The notes beneath the pieces are model-generated. The model had not been told where the DNA came from. It was given only the letters and a program-made list of their open reading frames with translations, and searched no databases. A DNA stretch of 64,000 nt from Streptomyces sp. ALI-76-A (GTDB taxonomy: Bacteria > Actinomycetota > Actinomycetes > Streptomycetales > Streptomycetaceae), in contig NZ_JASVWB010000002.1 in the NCBI RefSeq assembly GCF_030287445.1, positions 2,294,001 through 2,358,000 of the forward strand, given 5' to 3'. This document shows, piece by piece, positions 33,301 through 44,084 of the stretch; positions within the stretch are counted from its first letter, which is position 1, and every line of letters starts with the position of its first letter. The position numbers and the translations under genes are program-made.

Positions 33301-34416
33301 TCAGCCGAGCAGCGTCTCGAGCTCCAGGTGCTCCAGGCCGTGCGCCTCGGCCACCTCGCGGTAAACGACCTTGCCGTCATGGGCGTTGAGGCCCTTGGCG
33401 AGCGCCGGGTCACGCCGCAGCGCCTCCACCCAGCCCCGGTCGGCGAGCTCGACGATGTAGGGCAGCGTGGCGTTGGTGAGCGCGTAGGTGGAGGTGTTGG
33501 GCACCGCGCCGGGCATGTTGGCGACGCAGTAGAAGACCGAGTCGTGGACCGGGAAGGTCGGCTCGGCGTGGGTGGTGGGGCGGGAGTCCTCGAAGCAGCC
33601 TCCCTGGTCGATCGCGATGTCGACAAGAACACTTCCCGGCTTCATGCGTGACACGAGCTCGTTGGTGACGAGCTTCGGGGCCTTGGCGCCCGGGATGAGC
33701 ACGGCACCGATCACCAGGTCGGCCTCCAGGCAGGCCTTCTCCAGTTCGAAGGCGTTGGAGACCACCGTCTGGATCTTCGTACCGAAGACCTTGTCGGCCT
33801 CCTTGAGCTTGTTGATGTCCTTGTCGAGCAGGGTCACGTGGAAGCCCATGCCGATGGCGATCTGGGCGGCGTTCCAGCCGGACACCCCGCCGCCGATGAC
33901 GACGGCCCGGCCGGCCAGCACCCCCGGAACACCGCCGGGCAGCACACCGCGGCCGCCGTTGGCGGCCATCAGGTGGTAGGCGCCGACCTGCGGGGCGAGG
34001 CGGCCCGCGACCTCGGACATGGGGGCGAGCAGCGGGAGCGCCCGGCTGGGCAGCTCGACCGTCTCGTATGCGATCGCGGTGGTGCCGGACTCGATGAGCG
34101 CGTCCGTGCACTCCTTGGAGGCGGCCAGGTGCAGGTAGGTGAAGAGCGTCTGGTCCTTGCGGAGGCGGTGGTACTCCTCGGCGATCGGCTCCTTGACCTT
34201 GAGCAGCAGGTCGGCCGTGGCCCACACCTCGTCGGCGGTGGCCAGGATCTCGGCACCGGCGGTGACGTACTCGCCGTCCGGGATGGAGGAGCCGACGCCG
34301 GCGCCCTGCTCGACGACGACCTGGTGGCCGTGGCGCACCAGCTCGTGCACACCGGCGGGGGTGATGGCCACCCGGAACTCGTTGTTCTTGACCTCGCGGG
34401 GGATGCCGACCTTCAC
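33301..34416 (-). CDS. ald: L-alanine dehydrogenase
   Basis: A 371-residue NAD-dependent enzyme interconverting alanine with pyruvate and ammonia. The GTG at 34416 (VKVGIPREVKNNEFRVA) gives the family's usual length and has AAGGA about 11 nt ahead. A GTG at 34425 would sit too close to that site. Substrate-binding residues lie in GIPREVKNNEFRVAITP and PTLFTYLHLAA-like segments (QTLFTYLHLAASKECT). The NAD motif is VVIGGGVSGWNAAQIAIGMG near 170-190. Active-site HAEPTFPVHDSVFYCVANMPGAVP is present. Gene position beside parA matches other Streptomyces. Confidence 0.97.
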   Translation of the reverse strand: MKVGIPREVKNNEFRVAITPAGVHELVRHGHQVVVEQGAGVGSSIPDGEYVTAGAEILATADEVWATADLLLKVKEPIAEEYHRLRKDQTLFTYLHLAASKECTDALIESGTTAIAYETVELPSRALPLLAPMSEVAGRLAPQVGAYHLMAANGGRGVLPGGVPGVLAGRAVVIGGGVSGWNAAQIAIGMGFHVTLLDKDINKLKEADKVFGTKIQTVVSNAFELEKACLEADLVIGAVLIPGAKAPKLVTNELVSRMKPGSVLVDIAIDQGGCFEDSRPTTHAEPTFPVHDSVFYCVANMPGAVPNTSTYALTNATLPYIVELADRGWVEALRRDPALAKGLNAHDGKVVYREVAEAHGLEHLELETLLG

Positions 34417-34561
34417 GTCGATCACGGTCCTTGGCTCAGAGAATGTGGGGTCATTACCAGACATACCCAGGCATGCGAGGGCACACCGGGAGACACCGCA
34501 GGAGAAGGTGCGGCAGAGCCAGTCTAATGAAGGTGTTCCCGCTGTCTAGCCTTCTATTGCA

Positions 34562-36649
34562 TCAATCTTCAGCGGATGCACTACGGATTTCGCAGGCGTT
34601 AGCGTCATGTTCCGGGTGATGGGGCTGCTCGGGCTCCGGCTCGGCCCTCGTTTCGGGCTCCGCCGCCTCCTCCTCCAGCAGCCGCTCGGCGGTGCCCCGG
34701 TGCAGCGAGGCGGCCGTCGGATCGCCGAGGTGCTCCAGCGTGTCGGCGAGCCGCAGATGGAGCGCGGCCTGGAGGCGGACGTCCTCGGCGCGGCGCGCCC
34801 ACTCCGCCGCCTCCTGGCAGGTGCGCAACGACTCCTCGGGCCGTCCGGCGTACTCCTGGACGCGCGCCAGTTCGCTCAACGCCCGCGCGTGGGCGGCCAC
34901 ATCGCCGTTCTTGCGGTGCCCGGCGACCGCGGCCCGCCAGTTCCGCTGCGCCTCGCCGTACCGGCCCGCGAAGGTGTGGGCGGCCGCGATACGGCCGTAC
35001 AGCCGGGCGGCGTCCGCCCGCTCGTCCCGGGCCAGCCGCTGGGCGAGGGCCCGGCCGAACCAGTCGGCGGCCCGGTCGTAGTCCCCGAGCTCCAGATGGG
35101 CGCCGCCTACGGATTCCATCGCGCGTCCGGTCGCGTACGGGTCGTTCGCCTCCCGTCCGGCGTCCAGTGCCGCCCGGTAACGCGCCAGCGCCTCCGTCGT
35201 ACGGCCGGTCCGGGCGTCCAGGTCGGCCAGGTTCAGCAGGGCGGCGGCCCGCTCCCGGGGCAGGTGGCGGCGCTCGGCCACGTCGAGGACCAGGCCGTGG
35301 ATGCCGTACAGGTCGGGCGCTGCGGCCCGGGTGCCGAAGTGGGCGACCATGGCCCGCACGAGCTGGGACATCAGACGTCGGGCGAGGGTGTCCAGCTCCC
35401 CGTCGCCGACCGCGTGGCGGGCCGCGGCGAGCAGGGCGGGCCTGCGCAGGGTCAGCCAGTCGGCGGCCGCCCGGGGGCTGGGGAAGCGCAGGGTGCGGGG
35501 CATCCCCTGGAGCTTCTCGCGGAGCTCGGGGTTGTCGGTCTCGGTGATGGCCCGGCAGGACTGCAGCAACCGTACGGTCCGCTCCAGCATGCGGGCGCGG
35601 GCCAGCTGGAGCTCGGCGGGGCGGTCGCGGGTCTCGGCGAGCGCCTTCAGCAGGGGGTGCAGGCATCCGGGGACCTCGTACTGCGGCAGCGGGGAGTCCG
35701 CCGCGTGCAGCAGGCCGAGGGCGACGAAGTCGTCCAGGGTGGCGCGGGCGTCGCTCACCGAGCAGCCCGCGAGCGCGGACGCGGTGTGCGGGTCGACCAG
35801 GCCGGCCGGGGCGAGCGCGAGCAGCCGCAGCATCCGGGCGGCGGCACCCGGCAGGGAGGCGTGGACGAGCCCCAGGATCCGGCCGAGCGGGCTGCCCTCG
35901 TCGCTCACGGCGTGCAGTTGCTTGGCGAGGTCGGCGACGGCTGCCTGGGGGCGCGCGGCGAGCCAGCCGCCGGCCAGCATCAGCGCGGCGGGCTGGCCCT
36001 GGCACGCCTCGGCCAGGCCCTCGGCCGCCCGGGGGTCGACGGTGATGCGGACCGCCCCGGTGTGCCGGGACAGCAGCTCCACCGCCGACTTGGTGTCGAG
36101 GCCGCCCAGGGTGCAGGGTCGGACGTCCGCGATCCCGGTCAGCGGACCTCCGGAGACCGCGACGACCAGGCATTCCGGGGTGTCCGGCAGCAGGGCGTCG
36201 ACCTGTTCGGCGGTGGCCGCGTCATCCAGCAGGAGCAGCGCCCGGCGGTCGGCGAGGGCGTCCCGCAGCGCCGCCGTGAGGTCGTCCTCGGCGGCACCGG
36301 CGGGGGCCGGCACGTCCAGGGCGGAGAGCAGGTCGCGGGCGGCGCGTTCGACGGGGACGGGGGTGCCGTCCGGCTCGCCGAGCCGGGCCCGCAGCACGCC
36401 GTCGCGGTAACGGTCAGCGACCTGCCGGACCAGCTCCCCGGCGAGGGCGGTACGCCCCGAACCGGGCCGGCCCGCGATGAGGAGCACCCGCGCGCGCGGG
36501 GTCTTGCGGCCGGAGAGGGTGTCCAGCCCGGCCCGTTCGATGTCGGCCCGCAGTTCCTTCAATTCCCGTGTGCGGCCGAGGAATTGGCCTTCCGCAGAAG
36601 CCTGTGCCGACAGCTGTACGCCGCCTGCGTCCACCGCCTGGTCCGTCAC
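34562..36649 (-). CDS. STAND/NB-ARC-like ATPase with C-terminal TPR repeats
   Basis: A 695-residue cytoplasmic protein resembling the AAA/STAND plus TPR regions of large regulators but lacking a recognisable HTH. GTG 36649 is chosen because GGGAG precedes it by 8 nt. An FLGRTREL box (about 23-30) opens the ATPase. The P-loop reads GRPGSGRT (60-67), with Arg66 where lysine is usual. Walker B is RALLLLDDAA near 140. Middle winged-helix/helical parts run 210-430. TPR-like helical pairs follow at about 440-655 (LLNLADLDARTGRTTEALARYRAALD, SVGGAHLELGDYDRAADWFGRAL). An acidic tail ends the protein. Probably a signalling scaffold; no partner is evident. Confidence 0.82.
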   Translation of the reverse strand: MTDQAVDAGGVQLSAQASAEGQFLGRTRELKELRADIERAGLDTLSGRKTPRARVLLIAGRPGSGRTALAGELVRQVADRYRDGVLRARLGEPDGTPVPVERAARDLLSALDVPAPAGAAEDDLTAALRDALADRRALLLLDDAATAEQVDALLPDTPECLVVAVSGGPLTGIADVRPCTLGGLDTKSAVELLSRHTGAVRITVDPRAAEGLAEACQGQPAALMLAGGWLAARPQAAVADLAKQLHAVSDEGSPLGRILGLVHASLPGAAARMLRLLALAPAGLVDPHTASALAGCSVSDARATLDDFVALGLLHAADSPLPQYEVPGCLHPLLKALAETRDRPAELQLARARMLERTVRLLQSCRAITETDNPELREKLQGMPRTLRFPSPRAAADWLTLRRPALLAAARHAVGDGELDTLARRLMSQLVRAMVAHFGTRAAAPDLYGIHGLVLDVAERRHLPRERAAALLNLADLDARTGRTTEALARYRAALDAGREANDPYATGRAMESVGGAHLELGDYDRAADWFGRALAQRLARDERADAARLYGRIAAAHTFAGRYGEAQRNWRAAVAGHRKNGDVAAHARALSELARVQEYAGRPEESLRTCQEAAEWARRAEDVRLQAALHLRLADTLEHLGDPTAASLHRGTAERLLEEEAAEPETRAEPEPEQPHHPEHDANACEIRSASAED

Positions 36650-36847
36650 GGGCCACACTCCCGTCCCACCGCACGCGCAAGCCCGCCGGGACTCCGGTTC
36701 GGGCGTTTCCAGAGCCTAGTTCACGCTCTGCTACGTTCCGGGCGGAGCGCGGCGGACACGTCCCCTGATCGGATCAACCGATCGTCACATCGGAAGTTCG
36801 GGGGTGTGCGCGGGTGTGCCGGAGGTCTGCGGAGGGCGGGGTCGCGT

Positions 36848-37474
36848 TCAGGACTCGAAGGGACGCGCCGGCCACGGCGCCTCCGCCGGGCGCAGTGCGT
36901 CGAGCCCGTCGCCACCTCGCGCGGCGACCAGCGACAGCACGCCCACGACGAGGCAGTTGTTGTGCAGTTCGCCCGCGAGCACGGCCCGGACGAGCTCGTC
37001 GGCCGGCACGCGCGCGTGCTCCATGTCGGCCTCCTCGTCCTCCACCTCGAAGCGCTTCCCCTCGGCGTCGGACAGGCCGCGGGCCAGGAAGATCCGCACC
37101 GCCTCGTCACAGCCGCCGGCGGTGGTGTACACGTCGGTGAGGACCCGCCAGTCCTCGGCCTTGACGTGCGCCTCCTCGTACAGCTCGCGCTGGGCGGCGT
37201 GCAGCGGGTTCTCACCCGGCACGTCGAGCAGACCGGCCGGGATCTCCCACAGCTTCTGCCGCACGGGGTGGCGGTACTGCTTGATGAGCAGGACGCGGTC
37301 CTCGTCGTCGAGCGCGAGCACGGCCACCGAGCCGGGGTGGACCTGGTAGTCGCGTCGCACCACCGAGCCGTTGGGCATGACCACCTCGTCCGTGCGGACG
37401 GAGGTCTTGTTGCCCACGAAAGGGGTCTCCGTCGCCCGGATCTCCCACTCCTCGGGGGTGTCCTTGATCGTCAT
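36848..37474 (-). CDS. NUDIX hydrolase, ADP-ribose pyrophosphatase-like
   Basis: A 208-residue NUDIX protein. ATG 37474 is used because AAGGACAGGGC directly precedes it. The nudix box appears as AGLLDVPGENPLHAAQRELYEEA (core RELYEE, metal-binding glutamates), with one extra residue relative to the strict G-x5-E spacing. The upstream LLIKQYRHPV and WEIPAG strand is typical of ADP-ribose/NDP-sugar hydrolases. The pair NUDIX-pyrG is conserved through actinobacteria (Rv1700-Rv1699 in M. tuberculosis), so house-cleaning of ADP-ribose or nucleotide sugars is the likely role. Confidence 0.93.
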   Translation of the reverse strand: MTIKDTPEEWEIRATETPFVGNKTSVRTDEVVMPNGSVVRRDYQVHPGSVAVLALDDEDRVLLIKQYRHPVRQKLWEIPAGLLDVPGENPLHAAQRELYEEAHVKAEDWRVLTDVYTTAGGCDEAVRIFLARGLSDAEGKRFEVEDEEADMEHARVPADELVRAVLAGELHNNCLVVGVLSLVAARGGDGLDALRPAEAPWPARPFES

Positions 37475-37571
37475 GCCCTGTCCTTCCAGACGTACAGAAG
37501 TCACGTGCGGAGAAAAAACCGGGGCGCCACCTTTTGAAGGTATGCACCCCGGCCACCGTACAACTGGTGTG

Positions 37572-39254
<1,683 letters not shown>

Positions 39255-39762
39255 GGCCAAGAGGGGGCTCCCGTGGTCGCGGTCTGGAGGTGCGGTGCGG
39301 CTGCCGACCCGGGAGAGTCCGGGGGTGCCGTCGCTGCGGTTCGGGGGTTTCGTGCCCACCGGTCCACGGGCTACCAGGGTATCAGCGACCGGGCGAGATG
39401 GCTTCCGGCCACGCTCCGCACACAGGTCGGCACAGACCCGCACCGACCCCCGCGTATCCCACCGTCCGCTCACTCGTTCGGACCGGTCGTGTTCTGGGGG
39501 AGCGGCAGCCAGATCATCTGGGTGCGTCGTATCCTGCTCGGACACTCGCTGCCGAGCCCGCCGGCAACACGGCACCACCCCCGCCCGTAAGCACCGGAAC
39601 AACGAGAGCTCGTCAGATCGTTGAGCAACAGTTGTCGTTTTGCCTCACAGCGGCACGACTGTTTTGATTCACCGCTCAACGACGTATGACAACAACCACC
39701 CCTTGACCGCACTAGCGACAGCCCCCTTGCGGGGTGACGTGGCCGTTCGACTGGAGTTGCAC
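39255..39762. other. Divergent promoter region of pyrG and the GH15 gene
   Basis: About 500 bp. The right half (39590-39720) is much less GC-rich than its surroundings and includes TTGAGC- and TTGACC-type hexamers. It is the likely start region for the rightward GH15 gene, while the left half serves pyrG. No coding frame or RNA motif is recognised. Confidence 0.4.
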
Positions 39763-41565
39763 GTGGCCGGGCGCATCGAAGACTACGCACTCATCGGAGA
39801 CATGCAGACCGCTGCCCTGGTCTGCCGGGACGGCACGGTGGACTGGCTGTGCCTGCCCCGCTTCGACTCGCATGCCATCTTCGCCGGTCTGCTGGGCACC
39901 GAGGAACATGGCTTCTGGCGCCTGGGTCCCGCGCACGCGGCCGACGCCGAACCGCCCACCGCGACCCGGCGCACCTACCGCGGCGACTCGCTGATCCTGG
40001 AGTCCGAGTGGGACACCCCGCGCGGCACGGTCCGGGTGACCGACTTCATGCCGCCGCGTGACGGTGCCCCCCAGCTGATCCGGATCGTGGAGGGCGTCTC
40101 GGGCCGCGTCCCGATGCGCTCGGCGCTGCGGATGCGTTTCTCGTACGGCCGGGTCGTCCCGTGGGTGCACCGGCACGAGGGGCGGACGGTGGCCGTCGCG
40201 GGCCCCGACTCCGTGTGGTTCGACACATCCGCCGAGACCTACGGCAAGTCGCTGACGACGTACTCGGACTTCACCGTCGCCCCGGGGGAGCGCATCGCGT
40301 TCACCATCTCCTGGGAGCCCTCGCACAAGCAGCCGCCGCCGCTGCCGGAGCCGGAGCAGTCGCTGGAGGCCACCGAGGACTTCTGGCGGGACTGGGTCGA
40401 GCACTGTACGTACCACGGCCCCTACCGCGAGGCCGTGATCCGCTCGCTGATCACCCTGAAGGCGCTGACGTACGCCCCGACGGGCGGCATCGTCGCCGCC
40501 CCCACCACCTCCCTGCCGGAGGAGATCGGCGGCGTCCGCAACTGGGACTACCGCTACACCTGGCTGCGGGACGCGGCCATCACCCTGTCCTCGCTGCTGC
40601 GCACCGGCTACCGCGAGGAGGCCCGCGCCTGGCGCGAGTGGCTCCTGCGGGCCGTCGCCGGCGACCCGGAGAACCTGCAGATCATGTACGGCATCGCCGG
40701 CGAGCGGGAGCTGGGCGAGGCGGAGCTGGACTGGCTGCCGGGATACGAGAACTCCGGCCCGGTCCGGGTCGGCAACGGCGCCGCGCACCAGCTCCAGCTG
40801 GACGTGTACGGCGAGGTCACCGAGGCCCTCCACCTGGCCCACATGACGGGCCTGGCCCGCAACGACTACGCCTCCCTGCTCCAGCTCAAGCTGATCCGCT
40901 ACCTGGAGCAGCACTGGGACGAGCCGGACGAGGGCATCTGGGAGGTGCGCGGCCCGCGCCGCCACTTCGTGCACTCCAAGGTGATGGCCTGGGTCGCGGT
41001 CGACCGCACCATCAAGCTGATCGAGTCCGGTGACGCGGACGGCCCGCTGGAGAAGTGGCGCGAACTGCGCGACGACATCCACCGGGACGTGTGCGAGAAG
41101 GGCTACGACAAGGAGCGCAACACCTTCACGCAGTCGTACGGCTCCAAGGAGCTGGACGCCTCCCTGCTGCTGATCCCGCAGATGGGCTTCCTGCCCCCGG
41201 ACGACAAGCGCGTGATCGGCACGATCGAGGCGATCCAGCGCGAACTGTCCACGGAGGACGGCTTCATCCTGCGCTACCCGACCTCGGGCGGCGACGAGGG
41301 CGTCGACGGCCTGCCCGGCGACGAGGGCGCCTTCCTCGCCTGCTCGTTCTGGATGGCCGACGACCTGGCGATGATCGGCCGCGTGGACGAGGCCCGGAAG
41401 CTGTTCGAGAAGCTCCTGGCGCTGCGCAACGACCTCGGTCTGCTCGCCGAGGAGTGGGATCCCCGTCTCAAGCGCCAGGTCGGCAACTTCCCCCAGGCCT
41501 TCAGCCACGTGCCCCTCATCGACACGGCCCTGCGGCTGACGGCGTCGGGGGCGTACGGGGGCTGA
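39763..41565 (+). CDS. Glycoside hydrolase family 15 (glucoamylase- or trehalase-like)
   Basis: A 600-residue cytoplasmic enzyme. GTG 39763 (VAGRIEDYALIGDMQTAALV) has GGAG 6 nt upstream and gives the usual family start. An N-terminal beta-sandwich (about 1-215) precedes an (alpha/alpha)6 barrel, with hallmarks LKALTYAPTGGIVAAPTTSLPEE, GVRNWDYRYTWLRDAA (substrate-binding Trp/Asp/Arg near 265-280) and LRYPTSGGDEGVDGLPGDEGAFLACSFWMADDLA carrying acidic active-site residues. No signal peptide. Actinobacterial members include trehalases as well as glucoamylases, so storage-sugar breakdown is the safe statement. Confidence 0.92.
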   Translation: MAGRIEDYALIGDMQTAALVCRDGTVDWLCLPRFDSHAIFAGLLGTEEHGFWRLGPAHAADAEPPTATRRTYRGDSLILESEWDTPRGTVRVTDFMPPRDGAPQLIRIVEGVSGRVPMRSALRMRFSYGRVVPWVHRHEGRTVAVAGPDSVWFDTSAETYGKSLTTYSDFTVAPGERIAFTISWEPSHKQPPPLPEPEQSLEATEDFWRDWVEHCTYHGPYREAVIRSLITLKALTYAPTGGIVAAPTTSLPEEIGGVRNWDYRYTWLRDAAITLSSLLRTGYREEARAWREWLLRAVAGDPENLQIMYGIAGERELGEAELDWLPGYENSGPVRVGNGAAHQLQLDVYGEVTEALHLAHMTGLARNDYASLLQLKLIRYLEQHWDEPDEGIWEVRGPRRHFVHSKVMAWVAVDRTIKLIESGDADGPLEKWRELRDDIHRDVCEKGYDKERNTFTQSYGSKELDASLLLIPQMGFLPPDDKRVIGTIEAIQRELSTEDGFILRYPTSGGDEGVDGLPGDEGAFLACSFWMADDLAMIGRVDEARKLFEKLLALRNDLGLLAEEWDPRLKRQVGNFPQAFSHVPLIDTALRLTASGAYGG

Positions 41566-41697
41566 GTGCCGCGCTCCCGGAGGAGGTGGGCGCTTCCGAC
41601 GGGAGTTCCCGGTGGGCGCTCACCACGCCCGGGGGCCGGTGGGGACGTGAGCGGCGACCTCACGGCCTCCGTCACACCTTCCGCGTCGACCACACCC

Positions 41698-42175
41698 TCA
41701 GGCCGGCCTGAGGGCCGTCAGCGTGCGTTCCCCCGCCGGATCGGCGGCCGTGGCCGGCGTCAGGGCGACGCGTCGAGCCCGGCCTCGGCGTAGGCCGCGA
41801 TGCGGACGCGAACGGTGACCCGAGGCCGCCCACGAGGCCGACCGTGCCGGCGGCCTCCGGCGGGAGCGCGCACCAGGGCCTCCCGGTCGGCGCCGCCCGC
41901 CGCCGGCTCCACCGCCGCACCGGGGCCCGCCGCGGTGAACATGGCGCGCGGTGAGATTCCCCGCGATGCTGTCCGGCGCCGGCGCCGGCGCCGGTGCCGG
42001 TGCCGGCGCCAGCGACTCCGGCCGACGGCCGCGGGCAGTCCGAAGGAGTCCACGTCGGCCCCTCACCGGCCCACACCTCGCAGTACCCGAGCCGGTCGGC
42101 GAGCACCGCCGTCCGCAACGGCTCGTCGACCGGGCCGTCGTCCTCCCGCCCCACGGCGACCACACTGATGGCCAT
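41698..42175 (-). pseudogene. Frameshifted, internally deleted LLM-class flavin oxidoreductase
   Basis: The reverse strand starts like an F420/FMN luciferase-like monooxygenase (from ATG 42175: ISVVAVGREDDGPVDEPLRTAVLADRLGY, then EVWAGEGPTW) and ends like one (PPEAAGTVGLVG, VRVRIAAYAEAGLD, then TPATAADPAGERTLTALRPA at 41698). These pieces lie in three different reading frames. Only about 480 bp remain of a gene that is normally about 900 bp, and the centre is replaced by a GGCGCC-rich simple repeat (41974-42011). At least two frameshifts plus a central deletion make it non-functional. Confidence 0.82.
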
Positions 42176-42269
42176 GCCGCGCCGCTCCCGACCGCACCTG
42201 TCCCCACGCGGAGCGGGCATCGGCGTTCGCGGATGTCACCGCCGCGCGCACGCGGGTAGCGTCCGGCTC

Positions 42270-44006
42270 ATGAACGGCGGCAGTGGCAGCGAGACGCGCG
42301 ATGGAATGCGCGGCGGAAGCGGCGGTACGGACAGCGAGACGCGCGGCGGTACGGAAAGCGCCGCGGCCGGCGGCGCGGACGGCGGATCCGGCACGCACGA
42401 GGCCGGGATCACCGTGCGGCGGGCGCTGGAGCTGCCCGGGCTGCGCAGCGGGCTGCCGGAGGTGCTGGCCGGCGCCGACCGGCTGCGGCGGACCGTCCGC
42501 TGGGTGCACGCGGGCGAGGTACCCCACATCGCCTCGCTGCTCAAGGGCGGCGAACTGCTGCTGACCACGGGTTACGGCCTCGGCACCCGCCCCGCCGACC
42601 AGCGCGCGTTCGTGCGCACCCTGGCCGAGCGCGGCATCGCGGCCCTGGTCGTCGAACTCGGCCCGCGCTTCACCCGCCTGCCCGCCGCGCTCGTCGACAC
42701 GGCCCGCGCCACCGGCCTGCCCCTGGTCCAGCTGCACCGCGAGGTGCCGTTCGTCACGGTCACCGAGGAGATCCACACCGAGATCGTCAACGGCCACTAC
42801 GCCCTGCTCCAGCGGGCGGAGGAGGTGCACCGCCGCTGTACGGAGGCGCTGCTGGGCGGCGGCGGAGTGCCGCAGGTCCTCGGCATCCTGGCCGACTTCA
42901 GCGGCAACCCGGTCTTCCTGGAGACACCGGACGGCCGGCTCCTGTACGCCGCCGGGGCGGGCCCCGAGGGCGCGGATCCGCTCCAGGTGTGGGAGGGGCT
43001 GCGCGGGCAGCACAAGGACGCCCCGCCGGCCGGCGCGGTCCTGGTGGACGTGCCCGGTGGCGGGCCGGGCACGGGGGCGGTGCGGGCCCGGCTGGTCCTG
43101 CTGCCCGTACGCGCGCCTCTCACGCCGGTGCACCGGATGGCCGCCGAGCGGGCCGCCGGCATCCTGGCCGTGGTCCTGATGCAGGCCCGTCAGGAGGAGG
43201 AGCTGGCGGCGCGGGGCCGGGGGGACTTCCTGACCGACCTCGCCGAGGGCCGGATCGCCGCGCAGGACGCGCCCGCGCAGGCGCGCGTGCTGGGCTTCAA
43301 GCCGGGGGACAGCCCGCTGCTGCCGGTGGTGATGCACCTCGGGGACGGCCTCTCCCCCGCCGGGGGCGGCTGGGCGGTCCTGGCGCGCGCGGTCGCGGAG
43401 GAGCTGGCGTCGGTGGGCGTGCCGGTCCTGTTGGGCGTACGGCCGGTCGAAGGACGGGTCCCGTTGCTCCTGGGCCTGCGGGCGGAGCCGGAGCGGTCCG
43501 CCGTGGCGGACCGGGTCGCGGCGGCGCTGCGGGCGGGGGTGGAGCGGGCCGGGCTGCGGCGGCCGGGGGCGCGGCCGCCGGTGGTGGTGGTCGGGGTGGC
43601 CGGCGGATGGGCGGCGGCCTCGGCGGGCCTCAGACACGCGGCACAGACCGCGACGGCGGCCCAGGGCCTGTCCGACCGCCCCTGGTACGACGCCCGCCGC
43701 CTGGACATCGACCTGCTGCTGTGGCGGCTGCGCGACGACCCTGACCTGGCCGCGTTCGTGGACCGTGCGATCGGCCCGGTCCGGGACCACGACAGCCGAT
43801 CCAGACCGCCGCTGCTGCCCACCCTGGAGACCTACCTGGCGCACGCGGGCCGCAAGGCGGAGACGGCCCGCGAACTGCACCTCAACCGGCAGACGCTGTA
43901 CAACCGCCTGGCCCGTATCGGGGAGTTGCTCGGCACGGACCTCGACGACCCGCAGACAGTCCTGGCGTTGAGCCTGGCCCTGCGCGCACGCCGGCTCGTC
44001 CCGTAG
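42270..44006 (+). CDS. PucR-family transcriptional regulator
   Basis: A 578-residue regulator. ATG 42270 begins a Gly/Ser/Thr low-complexity leader (1-45) containing repeated GSETRDG/DSETRGG words. The PucR N-terminal domain covers about 48-170 (GITVRRALELPGLRSGLPEVLAG ... ASLLKGGELLLTTGYGL). A GGDEF-like CdaR middle region follows, and the C-terminal helix-turn-helix is at about 515-565 (LPTLETYLAHAGRKAETARELHLNRQTLYNRLARI). B. subtilis PucR controls purine catabolism, and Streptomyces members vary. No purine genes are adjacent. The gene faces the LLM relic, which it may once have regulated. Confidence 0.92.
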   Translation: MNGGSGSETRDGMRGGSGGTDSETRGGTESAAAGGADGGSGTHEAGITVRRALELPGLRSGLPEVLAGADRLRRTVRWVHAGEVPHIASLLKGGELLLTTGYGLGTRPADQRAFVRTLAERGIAALVVELGPRFTRLPAALVDTARATGLPLVQLHREVPFVTVTEEIHTEIVNGHYALLQRAEEVHRRCTEALLGGGGVPQVLGILADFSGNPVFLETPDGRLLYAAGAGPEGADPLQVWEGLRGQHKDAPPAGAVLVDVPGGGPGTGAVRARLVLLPVRAPLTPVHRMAAERAAGILAVVLMQARQEEELAARGRGDFLTDLAEGRIAAQDAPAQARVLGFKPGDSPLLPVVMHLGDGLSPAGGGWAVLARAVAEELASVGVPVLLGVRPVEGRVPLLLGLRAEPERSAVADRVAAALRAGVERAGLRRPGARPPVVVVGVAGGWAAASAGLRHAAQTATAAQGLSDRPWYDARRLDIDLLLWRLRDDPDLAAFVDRAIGPVRDHDSRSRPPLLPTLETYLAHAGRKAETARELHLNRQTLYNRLARIGELLGTDLDDPQTVLALSLALRARRLVP

Positions 44007-44084
44007 CCCGGGCTCGGATCGACGGTCCTGGCGCTGAGTCCGGCCCCGCGGGGCCCGCCCGGTCGTCCCACGGCCCGGCGCTCG

